The notes below the pieces were generated by a model that saw nothing but the letters and a program-made list of their open reading frames with translations, ran no database searches and had not been told where the DNA came from. 64,000 nucleotides of DNA from an uncultured Prevotellaceae bacterium (GTDB lineage Bacteria; Bacteroidota; Bacteroidia; Bacteroidales; Muribaculaceae): the NCBI GenBank assembly GCA_900319525.1, contig ONOU01000008.1, positions 1 through 64,000 of the forward strand. Direction: 5' to 3'. Numbering within the stretch: the first letter of the stretch is position 1; each line of letters opens with the position of its first letter. Position numbers and translations under genes: made by a program. This document shows, in pieces, positions 1 through 7,766 of this stretch.

Positions 1-653
1 GGATAATCCCTGTTATATGGAGCTACCTTCATGCTGCCGGGGTTTTCTTCCCTGAAGCAGTTGAAGGGGGCGAAAGACCTTGCTCCAGTACAATAGAACG
101 CTCCCTGTATCGGAACAATGCCGCCCAAGGCATCATACTCCATGTTGTTGGAGAATATCATCAGTTGGGTGATATTGATGAAGCGGCGGAATTTCTTGTT
201 GGGAAAGCGTTCCTTGTTCATTCGGGTACTTTCAGCCACCATGCCACCGTGATTGTTGGGCTTCTTCACTTCAACAAAGCAAAGAGGCAATCCATTTACA
301 AACAGGGTTATGTCTGGACGGAACTCATCTTGACCATTCTTGCATGTGAACTCTGCCGTGAAATGGAAATCGTTGTTCTTGGGATGGTCAAAGTCTATCA
401 ACCGAACTGGCGACACAGACTTCAATCGCTTGTAGAAGCCTCTGCCGAGATCATCATCATTCAGCTCTTTTCGGATGTCACGCAACACTTGAAGATACTC
501 TCCTTCGTGACCAGGATTCAGCTCTACAAACTTCTTCTTGAATACTTCTATCAAGATATTGGTATCGCCATCATAGACTGTACCCTCAGTGGCTTCGTGA
601 ATCTTCCCGAAGTATTTATATCCCAAGCGAGTTAGATGCACCATTGCTGGCAT
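1..653 (-). CDS. hsdR: Type I restriction endonuclease subunit R (HsdR), N-terminal part
   Basis: This minus-strand gene runs off the left edge; about 217 N-terminal residues are visible. It reads as the nuclease end of HsdR, the subunit that translocates and cuts DNA in type I restriction systems. The segment RPDITLFVNGLPLCFVEVKK gives a D114...E128-x-K130 PD-(D/E)xK arrangement, and the openings MPAMVHLTRLGYKY and ITQLMIFSNNMEYD are typical of the family. The helicase domains and the HsdM/HsdS partners would lie outside the window. The ATG at 653 is the only standard start, but family-like sequence (LKFNEATRVQ) continues upstream in frame to about 686 with only ATC/ATA codons as possible starts. 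The gene follows the GIY-YIG gene without a gap and is probably in its operon. Confidence 0.85.
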   Translation of the reverse strand, partial: MPAMVHLTRLGYKYFGKIHEATEGTVYDGDTNILIEVFKKKFVELNPGHEGEYLQVLRDIRKELNDDDLGRGFYKRLKSVSPVRLIDFDHPKNNDFHFTAEFTCKNGQDEFRPDITLFVNGLPLCFVEVKKPNNHGGMVAESTRMNKERFPNKKFRRFINITQLMIFSNNMEYDALGGIVPIQGAFYCTGARSFAPFNCFREENPGSMKVAPYNRDY

Positions 654-688
654 CTGAACCCTTGTTGCCTCGTTGAACTTTAGGATAA

Positions 689-1354
689 CTATTGTTCCTT
701 TTCTTTTCGAATATCGTATAATGTCTTACCTTTATAGCTGAAATATTTTGGCCCCTGATATGCCCTAGATGGTGTCTGCATGTCTTCTGGCAGGAAGTTG
801 CCAGTAAATGCTGAAAGGCTATAAAGACGGCCCTCGTATTCCACCTTGTCATCAGAGGCTACTTTTACATCGAGTTTAAGGGCATCAAAAGTAACAATGT
901 CACCGACCTTTAGGCCTATCATGTGAAACTTGAAGGGGTCTTTGCGACGTGTTTCTTTCGCAGCTTCCTTTGCTGTTATCTCCTTATCTTCTTCTTTACT
1001 CTTGGAAATTACGGGCTTGCCATCTACATACACTGCAAGTTCGGCATCGTCAAGCAAATCTGCGATGTCGCGCATAATATCCAAGGCTACGTCTGGAGCA
1101 ATGTTGAAAAACTCGCGGTTCTGGCGAATGCGTAAATCCGTCAAACGGTCAATCTGTTTGTGGATTTGTTTCTCAACTTTATCATACTTCTCCGTCTGCA
1201 GTGTAGCATAAATTTCAAAGGGAAGAGGGACAGCGGTATTATCCAACTCCTTTGAACGCACATTAACGGGACGTGATGATTTGCCAATCTTAACCCAATC
1301 TTCTCTGAAAGATGGGTTCGTAAGAATGTAAACGTAGCCTTTACTATTTTCCAT
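689..1354 (-). CDS. T5orf172 / GIY-YIG nuclease-fold protein
   Basis: A 221-residue protein opening with GYVYILTNPSF, followed by WVKIGKSSRPVNVR at about 20-33 and EFFNI near 82. These are the conserved pieces of the T5orf172 branch of GIY-YIG nucleases: the Y-x-I strand, the KIG turn and a basic arginine helix. The C-terminal half (about 140-221) ends in a basic region with FSYKGKTLYDIRKEKEQ and looks like a small separate DNA-binding or dimerisation domain of unknown type. Such proteins often sit in phage and restriction loci. Here the gene lies between a small conserved protein and hsdR, and its stop overlaps the hsdR reading frame, suggesting co-translation. A nuclease role is inferred from the fold; its target is unknown. 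Confidence 0.75.
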   Translation of the reverse strand: MENSKGYVYILTNPSFREDWVKIGKSSRPVNVRSKELDNTAVPLPFEIYATLQTEKYDKVEKQIHKQIDRLTDLRIRQNREFFNIAPDVALDIMRDIADLLDDAELAVYVDGKPVISKSKEEDKEITAKEAAKETRRKDPFKFHMIGLKVGDIVTFDALKLDVKVASDDKVEYEGRLYSLSAFTGNFLPEDMQTPSRAYQGPKYFSYKGKTLYDIRKEKEQ

Positions 1355-1365
1355 GTGTATAATCT

Positions 1366-1719
1366 TTATTTATGAGGGAGAGAGAGTGGTACACTGAATT
1401 TGATATGTTGTTCGTTCCTTTTTCGGTTTTTTGAAAGACCTCCGAAGTTAAATCCTATACTTGTTGGAACTATAAGTGAAACGCCACCACCAGACTTGTT
1501 CTCGTCTTCCGCAATAACAGTAATGTCAAATTCCACGTTTTTAACCAGTCCAACATTGCCTTCCGCATCTTGCCCCGTAGCATAATCGACATCTCCTACA
1601 GGGCCATTTATTGTTTTTGCTATAAATGCACCTTGCTCCTTAATCTTATTATCTGCATCATGGATGCCCTCCACGATGTCACAAATAGATTTTGATATAA
1701 AGTCTTTTAACTCTACCAT
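1366..1719 (-). CDS. Small conserved protein, trypco2-like
   Basis: A protein of about 117 residues that starts MVELKDFISKSICDIVEGI and ends NEQHIKFSVPLSLP. The layout is an amphipathic helix, a segment VEFDITVIAEDE, a glycine-rich turn (SGGGVSL) and a final beta strand, with no signal peptide. It resembles small proteins, some labelled trypco2 (trypsin-co-occurring domain), that accompany proteases, nucleases or phage-defence genes, but I cannot assign it firmly. The ATG at 1719 is preferred because it matches the usual MxELKDF opening; another ATG at 1740 lies inside a hairpin. It is the first gene of the operon that continues into the GIY-YIG gene and hsdR. Confidence 0.55.
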   Translation of the reverse strand: MVELKDFISKSICDIVEGIHDADNKIKEQGAFIAKTINGPVGDVDYATGQDAEGNVGLVKNVEFDITVIAEDENKSGGGVSLIVPTSIGFNFGGLSKNRKRNEQHIKFSVPLSLPHK

Positions 1720-1728
1720 AATAAAACG

Positions 1729-1792
1729 AGAACTCCACATGCAGTGTCTCGACAGGCGACCAAACCTTTATGCTACACTGCGAGGGAGTTCT
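1729..1792 (-). other. Long imperfect inverted repeat in the leader of the hsdR operon
   Basis: Arms at 1729-1747 and 1775-1792 read AGAACTCC-acat-GCAGTGT and ACACTGC-gag-GGAGTTCT, so 15 base pairs form around a small internal loop with a 27-base loop between the arms. It lies in the transcribed leader just upstream of the chosen start codon and would fold in the mRNA. It could be a regulatory leader structure, a short structured RNA or the end of a lost mobile element. Confidence 0.6.
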
Positions 1793-1878
1793 GTATATTT
1801 ATTAGCCAATTGGCTGTTGGGGGTCTTTTGCCGATGAATGTAACGTAGATTGTTCGTCATGCGCACATTGCATGGGCG

Positions 1879-1886
1879 CAAAGTTA
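1879..1886 (-). promoter_or_regulatory. -7 box of the hsdR operon promoter
   Basis: The minus strand reads TAACTTTG, matching the Bacteroidota -7 consensus TAnnTTTG. Transcription would start near 1872, giving a leader of about 150 bases that contains the inverted repeat at 1729-1792. No clear TTTG -33 box is seen. Confidence 0.5.
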
Positions 1887-2496
1887 CAAATTTTTAATGA
1901 GATAATGGCCTTTCTCTTCTGTTTTTATTGTTATTTAAGCCTGTTTACTGACATTTTGCCATCTGAGACACCCAAAAATGGAAATCCAAGATGCTATTTG
2001 CTATGAAAAATGGTTTCTGAGGGGATTCGTGTGCTCAAATCGGGAACATTGAGTAGTCTTAATCGTTGATTTGTCCTTATAATCAATTACTTATACCGAC
2101 TTTGTTTCATGCAAGGTCGATGAACAACCCCTTGGAACACGTTTTCAAGCCCATCTTTCTTCTTTCCCTTTCTTCAATCATGGAACTTACCCCATGAAGG
2201 ACGAAAGTAGGGAAGAAAAATGAGTGTGCCATCACTCAACATTTTGAGGTTATGGAACATGAACAATCGGCGAAAAGTTGTCTTAAAAAGTGTAAATTCA
2301 CTGTTAAAAAGTGTTTAGTGTAAATTCACCAAAAAGGGTGTTTTGGAGCGTAAAAAACGAACGAATTTTAAGCCTAAAATGTCGGGAACATACAGTCGAA
2401 TTTTGGCATATTTCATCATTTTGCCTATATGCTTAATGCTCTGTATATAAGCCATTTAGAAACGTAATTTCGCCATCATATTGCCATGAGCGCCGA
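1887..2496. other. AT-rich intergenic stretch with a repeated near-palindrome
   Basis: No gene is seen in about 610 bases. The sequence is AT-rich compared with its flanks. The 12-mer GTGTAAATTCAC occurs twice, at 2290-2301 and 2318-2329, 28 bases apart start to start, each preceded nearby by AAAAAGTGT. The motif is close to palindromic and could be an operator pair or a remnant of a mobile-element end. Confidence 0.45.
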
Positions 2497-3417
2497 TTAC
2501 TCTGACAGGCTGAAATTGAATTGCAAGCCCTGGCCGGGCGAGGAGTGAGCCTCGATGACACCGCCATGCAACTGCACGGCATTCTTGACGATGGCCAGGC
2601 CCAGCCCCGTGCCGCCGAGTGCGCGGCTGCGGCCCTTGTCGATGCGGTAGAAGCGTTCAAAGATGCGCGGCAGGTGATCGGCATTCAAGCCTGCCCCATC
2701 ATCAGCAAAGGTAAAATGCCACTTGCCTTCGCTCCTGTGCGCATTGATTTCTACCGTTGTTCCTTCACCGGCATACTTGATGGCATTGTCCATCAGGTTG
2801 CGAAAGATGCTGTAGATGAGCGACGGGTTGCCATAGATGATGATATCCTGTGGCAAATGGTTGCGGACATTCATCTGTTTTTTAGCCACGTCAAGGCCCG
2901 TTTCCTGGATGATGTCGCTAACAATATGGGACACATCCACCCGTTCGTGCTTGATCATGTCGGCGGCATAGTCCATGCGGTTGAGTGTGGAGATGTCCTG
3001 TAAGAGCGACGTGAGACGCTGTGCCTGAGACTGCGTACGCTCGATAAACTGGCGTTGCATCTCCTGCTCCATATCGGGATGGGCTAGAATGGTCTCGGTA
3101 TAGCCCAGTATGCTTGCCACGGGAGTCTTGAGCTCATGGGAAATGTTCTGCGTCAACTCGCGACGCATCCTGTTCTGCTTGTCGGCCTGCTCGCGGCTGA
3201 TGCGTTCATCCATGCGGCGCGCATAGCGCAGCAGCACAATGCTCAGGCACACCATCACCACAAACGAGAACAGCACCATGTGCCACTCGTTGATTTCACG
3301 GGCGGGCGGCAGAAAATAGCGTTCAAAGTCCTCAAACAGGATAAAAATGACCGCGTAGATGGCAAAGATCACCATCACGCTCAAGAACATCTTGTTGCCT
3401 TCGGTCAAGTGTTTCAT
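2497..3417 (-). CDS. Sensor histidine kinase, PhoR-like
   Basis: A 306-residue membrane histidine kinase. Two membrane segments (about 10-27 and 45-63) flank a very short external loop, so it probably senses through its membrane part or a partner. The H-box is NISHELKTPVASILGYTE, the N-box RNLMDNAIKYAGEG, and the G-boxes FADDGAG and GGTGLGLAIVK are intact, so it should autophosphorylate. The start chosen at 3417 (MKHLTEGNK) overlaps the response-regulator stop by four bases (ATGA), a classic coupled arrangement; longer upstream starts would fall within that gene in another frame. With the regulator and the Na/Pi transporter upstream it may respond to phosphate, but that is inferred from position only. 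Confidence 0.85.
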   Translation of the reverse strand: MKHLTEGNKMFLSVMVIFAIYAVIFILFEDFERYFLPPAREINEWHMVLFSFVVMVCLSIVLLRYARRMDERISREQADKQNRMRRELTQNISHELKTPVASILGYTETILAHPDMEQEMQRQFIERTQSQAQRLTSLLQDISTLNRMDYAADMIKHERVDVSHIVSDIIQETGLDVAKKQMNVRNHLPQDIIIYGNPSLIYSIFRNLMDNAIKYAGEGTTVEINAHRSEGKWHFTFADDGAGLNADHLPRIFERFYRIDKGRSRALGGTGLGLAIVKNAVQLHGGVIEAHSSPGQGLQFNFSLSE

Positions 3418-4100
3418 TCCACGACAAACAGGTAGCCGAACCCGTGGCGTGTAATGATGCACGACGAGTAGCGGCCTATCTTCTTGCGCATGCGCGTGAT
3501 ATTCACGTCCACGGTGCGGTCGGTAACGACAACATCCTTGGGCCACACACGGTCGAGCACCTCCTGGCGCGAGAACACCTGGCCGCGGTTCCCGAGCAAC
3601 AGTTTCAAGAGTTCATACTCCGTCTTGGTCAGCGACACCGACTTGCCGTCAACGGTCACGACCATCTTGTCAAGATCCATCGTCAAGCCCTCATAGCTCA
3701 GCTCGTGGGCGCTACTGGACTGGGCTGGCGCAGTACGGCTCAACACTGCCTTTACTCTCGCCAGCACCTCCTTGATCGAGAAGGGTTTGGCGATGTAATC
3801 ATCGGCACCCAAGTCAAAGCCATGCAGCGTGTCCTCCTCCGACCCCAGAGCCGTGAGAAAGATAATGGGAATCTCGGCTGTCTCCTTGTCTTGCCTGAGC
3901 TGGCTGGCCAAGTCAAAGCCAGACATGCCAGGCATCATCACGTCGAGTAGCAACAAGTCATAGTGCGAGAGGCCCTTGTCCAGCGCCTCGGCCGCCGAAG
4001 CCGCCATGTCCACCTCATAGCCAGCGGCGCTGAGATTGAACTGCAGTATCTCACACAGGTCGCGCTCGTCATCTACTACTAAAATCTGTTGTTTCTTCAT
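3414..4100 (-). CDS. OmpR/PhoB-family response regulator
   Basis: A 228-residue two-domain regulator. The receiver domain has the acidic pair D10/D11, phospho-acceptor D53 (LLLLDVMMPG) and K105 (YIAKPFS). The C-terminal winged helix (about 135-228) carries the OmpR-type signature SLTKTEYELLKLLL and DRTVDVNITRMRKKIG. It is followed by its kinase with a four-base overlap. The ATG at 4100 fits the alignment; a TTG four codons earlier overlaps the promoter box and is less likely. The -7 box at 4110-4117 ends only ten bases before this ATG, so a transcript from it would have almost no leader. The gene may also be read through from the Na/Pi transporter 62 bases upstream. Confidence 0.88.
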   Translation of the reverse strand: MKKQQILVVDDERDLCEILQFNLSAAGYEVDMAASAAEALDKGLSHYDLLLLDVMMPGMSGFDLASQLRQDKETAEIPIIFLTALGSEEDTLHGFDLGADDYIAKPFSIKEVLARVKAVLSRTAPAQSSSAHELSYEGLTMDLDKMVVTVDGKSVSLTKTEYELLKLLLGNRGQVFSRQEVLDRVWPKDVVVTDRTVDVNITRMRKKIGRYSSCIITRHGFGYLFVVE

Positions 4101-4109
4101 ATTCAGTCG

Positions 4110-4117
4110 CAAAAATA
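4110..4117 (-). promoter_or_regulatory. -7 box directly in front of the response regulator
   Basis: The minus strand reads TATTTTTG, a match to TAnnTTTG. The start codon follows ten bases later, which implies a leaderless or nearly leaderless mRNA if this promoter is used. Confidence 0.45.
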
Positions 4118-4161
4118 GTAAAAACCTTTCACTTCAGGCACATGATTATGCGACAAACATA

Positions 4162-5853
4162 TTACAACTGTCCGAATCGTGCCTCGACAACATTAACAAT
4201 ATAGTCGCCCAATTTCTCGAGTTCGCCCACCAGGTCACCAAAAGCCGTTCCCACTGCATAGTCATATTGATGGTCATTGACAGCGTTAATATTCCAGTTC
4301 TTGAGGGTATCGCGCATGTTGTTGATCTTGTTCTCGTAGTAGTAGGTCTGGCGGATGTCATGCTGATCGATGGGCTCATTCAGCACTTGGTTCATCTGTG
4401 TCAAGGCCTCTTCACACAGCGACATCATCTCGGAGAGACGGCTCTGCTGCTGTTCGTCAAAGGCCTTGCCTTGCTCATCACGACGGCAGATGGTGCGTCC
4501 CAGGCGGAAGCATGAGTCACCGATGCTCTCCAGCTCGCCAATCTCGCGCAGCAGTTGCCTAGTCTTGTTCTTGGAGTCATCACTCAGGTGCCCGTCAGAC
4601 ACCTGCTCGAGGAAACGGGCGATGTTGATCTCGGCTTCGTCTGACGAATCCTCTTCCTTCTCAATCTCGCGGAAAATTTCTTCCAGTTTGTCACTGTCAT
4701 TCACCTGCATCATGTCCTTAACGAGCCCGAACATCTGCTGCACTTCCTGTCCGTAGTGGGCAGTCTCCTTTTGTGCTTGGAGAATGGCAATTTCAGGCGT
4801 CTGTATCAGGTGAGACTTGATGTACTGCAGCTTGAAATGCTCCTCATTGCCATCGCCCTTGTCGGGCAACATCCATCGCACCAGTTTTTCCATCTGCGGA
4901 ATAAACCCGATAAGAATAGCGGTATTGGTCACATTGAAGCACGTGTGGAACATGGCCAGCACAACGGGCAGGCGCTCAACCTGACCTCCAACGGCAGGGT
5001 CATAACCCACCAGCCTGCACACAAGATCGACAAACGGGTAGAACACACACATGACCCAAATGACACCGAACACATTGAACATCAAGTGGGCAAGCGCCGC
5101 ACGGCGGGCCTCGGTATTCGCCCCGAGGGCGGCCAGGTTGGCAGTGGCTGTGGTTCCGATGTTCTCACCCATCACCAGCGCAATTCCCAGATAGATGGGT
5201 AACACACCTGTCGAGCACAACAGGATCGTAATGGCCATTACCGCAGCCGACGACTGCACGATACAGGTGATTAAAGTGCCGATAGCCAGGAAGGCGAGAA
5301 TGGTGAGATGGCTGCTCGTGTCAAACGAGGCAAAGAACTGCATTACCGCCTGGTTATGCTCCAGATCCAATTCCTTGCCGGCACTACTGAGCAGCACCAG
5401 CGAGAAAAACATGAACGCGATTCCAAACAGGAAATCACCAATATAGCGGTGGCGCTTGTGGTAAATGAGCAGGATGCCCACCAGAAATGCCGGGAATACC
5501 ACGTTGGTCAAGTCAACGTTGTAGCCCAGTGACATGATCCACGCCGTGAGTGTCGTGCCGATGTTCGCTCCCATGATCACACTGATGGCCTGACCTAGCG
5601 TGAGCAATCCAGCAGACACAAACGAGACCGTCATCACCGTGGTAGCCGATGACGACTGCACGGCACATGTCACGGCAGTACCAGTCAACATGCCGGTGAT
5701 GCGGTTGGTCGTCATTCTCCCCAACACGTGACGCAGCTGCGGTCCTGCCATCTTCTGGAGCGCGGTACTCATCATGCGCATACCGAAGATCAGCAGTCCT
5801 AACGTACCTAATATCTTAAACAACAATACAATATAATCCTGTGTGGTATCCAT
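4162..5853 (-). CDS. Na+/phosphate cotransporter (NptA family) with PhoU-like tail
   Basis: A 563-residue inner-membrane protein. The N-terminal 330 residues hold two inverted repeats with the family signature QSSSATT (about 67-73) and QSSAAVMA (about 200-207), and two GANIGTT/GENIGTT motifs, as in SLC34-like Na/Pi carriers. The C-terminal 200 residues are helical and charged, resembling the PhoU-like domain of bacterial NptA proteins. It should import inorganic phosphate with sodium, or act in cyclic-dinucleotide-linked uptake as some homologues do. It has its own promoter box (5882-5889), lies upstream of the two-component genes on the same strand, and is divergent from the polyphosphate-polymerase-domain gene at 6180. 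Confidence 0.9.
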   Translation of the reverse strand: MDTTQDYIVLLFKILGTLGLLIFGMRMMSTALQKMAGPQLRHVLGRMTTNRITGMLTGTAVTCAVQSSSATTVMTVSFVSAGLLTLGQAISVIMGANIGTTLTAWIMSLGYNVDLTNVVFPAFLVGILLIYHKRHRYIGDFLFGIAFMFFSLVLLSSAGKELDLEHNQAVMQFFASFDTSSHLTILAFLAIGTLITCIVQSSAAVMAITILLCSTGVLPIYLGIALVMGENIGTTATANLAALGANTEARRAALAHLMFNVFGVIWVMCVFYPFVDLVCRLVGYDPAVGGQVERLPVVLAMFHTCFNVTNTAILIGFIPQMEKLVRWMLPDKGDGNEEHFKLQYIKSHLIQTPEIAILQAQKETAHYGQEVQQMFGLVKDMMQVNDSDKLEEIFREIEKEEDSSDEAEINIARFLEQVSDGHLSDDSKNKTRQLLREIGELESIGDSCFRLGRTICRRDEQGKAFDEQQQSRLSEMMSLCEEALTQMNQVLNEPIDQHDIRQTYYYENKINNMRDTLKNWNINAVNDHQYDYAVGTAFGDLVGELEKLGDYIVNVVEARFGQL

Positions 5854-5881
5854 ATCTAAAAATACATTATTAATGATGATG

Positions 5882-5889
5882 CAAAATTA
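5882..5889 (-). promoter_or_regulatory. -7 box for the Na/Pi cotransporter gene
   Basis: The minus strand reads TAATTTTG (TAnnTTTG); the predicted start near 5875 leaves a leader of about 22 bases before the ATG at 5853. Confidence 0.5.
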
Positions 5890-6164
5890 CTCATAACATG
5901 AGACCTTCCCCGTTACGGAATGGTTACAAACCAATTAATCTTCTGTTACAGCCCACTGATGCCTGAACACCAAGCGTTTTCCGTAGAAAAGCTTTTTTTT
6001 ACAACAATGTCATGGCTCATGTGCTGAGAATTTGTTGGAGTTATACTATTTTTGCGGCATTAAAAGCAGAGGCAACGTCAAATTTTGCTGATATATTTCA
6101 ATAATTCACTGAATTCTAGAATCAATATCACAATTCAAGAGGCCGTTTCTCGTTAGTATTATAT
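5890..6164. other. Divergent intergenic region between phosphate transporter and VTC gene
   Basis: This stretch is AT-rich and holds no gene. A second plus-strand TATTTTTG box lies at 6047-6054 and could give a longer leader of about 120 bases for the VTC gene. Nothing else is recognisable. Confidence 0.4.
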
Positions 6165-6172
6165 TACATTTG
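6165..6172 (+). promoter_or_regulatory. -7 box immediately before the VTC gene
   Basis: TACATTTG matches TAnnTTTG and ends eight bases before the ATG at 6180. If used, the mRNA would start at or within a base or two of the start codon. A two-codon frame ATG-CAA-TGA at 6175-6183 overlaps the real start. Confidence 0.45.
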
Positions 6173-6179
6173 CTATGCA

Positions 6180-6971
6180 ATGAACGACATCATCAGGACA
6201 TACGACCCGATCTCGCTCGACGAGATGAGTGGCATCAAGCTGATGAACCGCACCGACACCAAATTTGTCACGACGGTTGACCGGCTCAAGCTGCTGTTGC
6301 AGCTTGCCCGTGAAGACTATCGTGCCCAGGAGATAGGCGGCGAGCGCATTGCATCCTATTACACGGCCTACTTTGACACGCCCGACAACAACATGTACAT
6401 CGTTCACCAGAACGGACATGCGGGACGCCAGAAGCTGCGCATACGTTCCTATGTGGACTCGGGCCTGAACTTCCTGGAGGTGAAGACCAAGAACAACCAT
6501 GGCCGCACCAAGAAGAAACGTGTGGACATGGTGGGATTTGACCCCCAGCACCCCGACCACGGCATCCGCTTCCTGCGTCAGGACGAGCAATTCAGGAGTT
6601 ATGACGAGTTCCTGCGCAAGCATCTGCGCTATGACCCATCGGTGCTGAGCGAGCAACTGGAGAACCACTTTCACCGCATCACACTGGTCAACAAGACCAA
6701 GACCGAGCGGCTGACCATCGACAGCGACCTGTGTTTCCACAATCTGGTTACGGGACATGACGCCAATCTGACCGGGCTAATCATCATCGAGCTGAAACGC
6801 GACGGCCTGCAGCCCTCTCCCATCCTGGGGATACTGCGCGAGCTGCGCATCAAGCCCAGCGGCTTCTCCAAGTACTGCATGGGCTCGGCCCTGACCAACC
6901 CGTCGCTCAAACGCAACAACTTCAAGGAGCGCCTGCGCCTGGTCGATCGCCTGCTGCAACGAGTAAACTAG
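6180..6971 (+). CDS. VTC-domain (polyphosphate polymerase-like) protein
   Basis: A 263-residue cytoplasmic protein of the VTC/CYTH-like tunnel fold. The nucleotide-binding basic residues appear as NRTDTKF (R24, K28), FDTP (65-68), KLRIRSY (K85, R87, R89), FLEVKTK (E100, K102) and a later IIELKRDG acidic strand. In yeast Vtc4 this domain makes polyphosphate from ATP. In bacteria the family is found next to DUF4956 and CotH or Cthe_2159 proteins, and the product is less certain. Here it leads a plus-strand set with DUF4956, DUF2490 and two beta-helix proteins, and is divergent from a phosphate importer, which fits use of phosphate or ATP. The residues needed for binding look complete; whether the product is polyphosphate is inference. 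Confidence 0.85.
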   Translation: MNDIIRTYDPISLDEMSGIKLMNRTDTKFVTTVDRLKLLLQLAREDYRAQEIGGERIASYYTAYFDTPDNNMYIVHQNGHAGRQKLRIRSYVDSGLNFLEVKTKNNHGRTKKKRVDMVGFDPQHPDHGIRFLRQDEQFRSYDEFLRKHLRYDPSVLSEQLENHFHRITLVNKTKTERLTIDSDLCFHNLVTGHDANLTGLIIIELKRDGLQPSPILGILRELRIKPSGFSKYCMGSALTNPSLKRNNFKERLRLVDRLLQRVN

Positions 6972-7025
6972 AAACACATCACATAGATTATTAACTACCT
7001 AAAAAACAAGAGATTTTTAAAAATT

Positions 7026-7766
7026 ATGATAACACTTCAAGACATAACAGGACTTGACGACGGAGTTGCAGATGCCACTCAGGATGCGATCACCAAGGGG
7101 TTGCAGATGAACCTGCTTGACGGTGTGGCCTTGACCGAGATGCTGCTGCGCTTTGCTTTCTTCATGGTGGTACTGTTTTTTATCGTCTATTTCCTGTATT
7201 ACCGCAAGACGCATCGCCGTGACTATTTCTTCACGCTCACCCTGCTCAGCGTGAGCATCTTCTTCCTCATCTTCCTGCTGGGGAGCGTCAAGGTGAAAAT
7301 CGGCTTTGCGCTGGGTCTGTTCGCCATCTTCGGGGTGCTGCGTTACCGCACCGAGACGATACCCGTCAGGGAGATGTCCTACATGTTTGGCGTCATCAGC
7401 CTGTCGGTCATCAACGCGCTGGCCGACTCGTTGAGTTTTGCCGAGCTGCTGGTGCCTAATGTGTCTATCGCGCTGCTCATCTGGCTGTTTGAGGCATTTG
7501 TCCTGCGTGCCAACCTGGCGAGCAAGCTGATCCTGTATGACCGCATCGAGCTCATCACGCCCGAGCGTCGCGAGGAGTTGCTCGAGGACCTGCACAAGCG
7601 CACTGGCCTGACCATCACCAAGGTCAACGTGGGCTCGATCGACTTCCTCAAGGACACGGCCATCCTCAAGATTGAATATGAGAACGATGGCGAGGGGCAC
7701 AGCCACGTTAACGACACACTCAAAATTCCAAAATACGAATGGCAAGAAGTAAAAGAAAACAACTAG
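7026..7766 (+). CDS. DUF4956 inner-membrane protein
   Basis: A 246-residue protein with an N-terminal amphipathic part, membrane segments at about 38-56, 66-86, 91-104, 119-137 and 147-165, and a soluble C-terminal alpha/beta domain (about 175-246). The strongly conserved central stretch FGVLRYRTETIPVREMSYMF is diagnostic of DUF4956. The family is consistently linked with VTC-domain proteins and is a likely membrane partner for export or anchoring of the product, but no activity is established. It begins 55 bases after the VTC gene and its end overlaps the next gene by 28 bases, so the three are probably one operon. Confidence 0.88.
   Translation: MITLQDITGLDDGVADATQDAITKGLQMNLLDGVALTEMLLRFAFFMVVLFFIVYFLYYRKTHRRDYFFTLTLLSVSIFFLIFLLGSVKVKIGFALGLFAIFGVLRYRTETIPVREMSYMFGVISLSVINALADSLSFAELLVPNVSIALLIWLFEAFVLRANLASKLILYDRIELITPERREELLEDLHKRTGLTITKVNVGSIDFLKDTAILKIEYENDGEGHSHVNDTLKIPKYEWQEVKENN

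Noticed and set aside
165-635. 156-codon plus-strand frame at the left edge
   Set aside because: It is antisense to the HsdR N-terminus, which has the family motifs.
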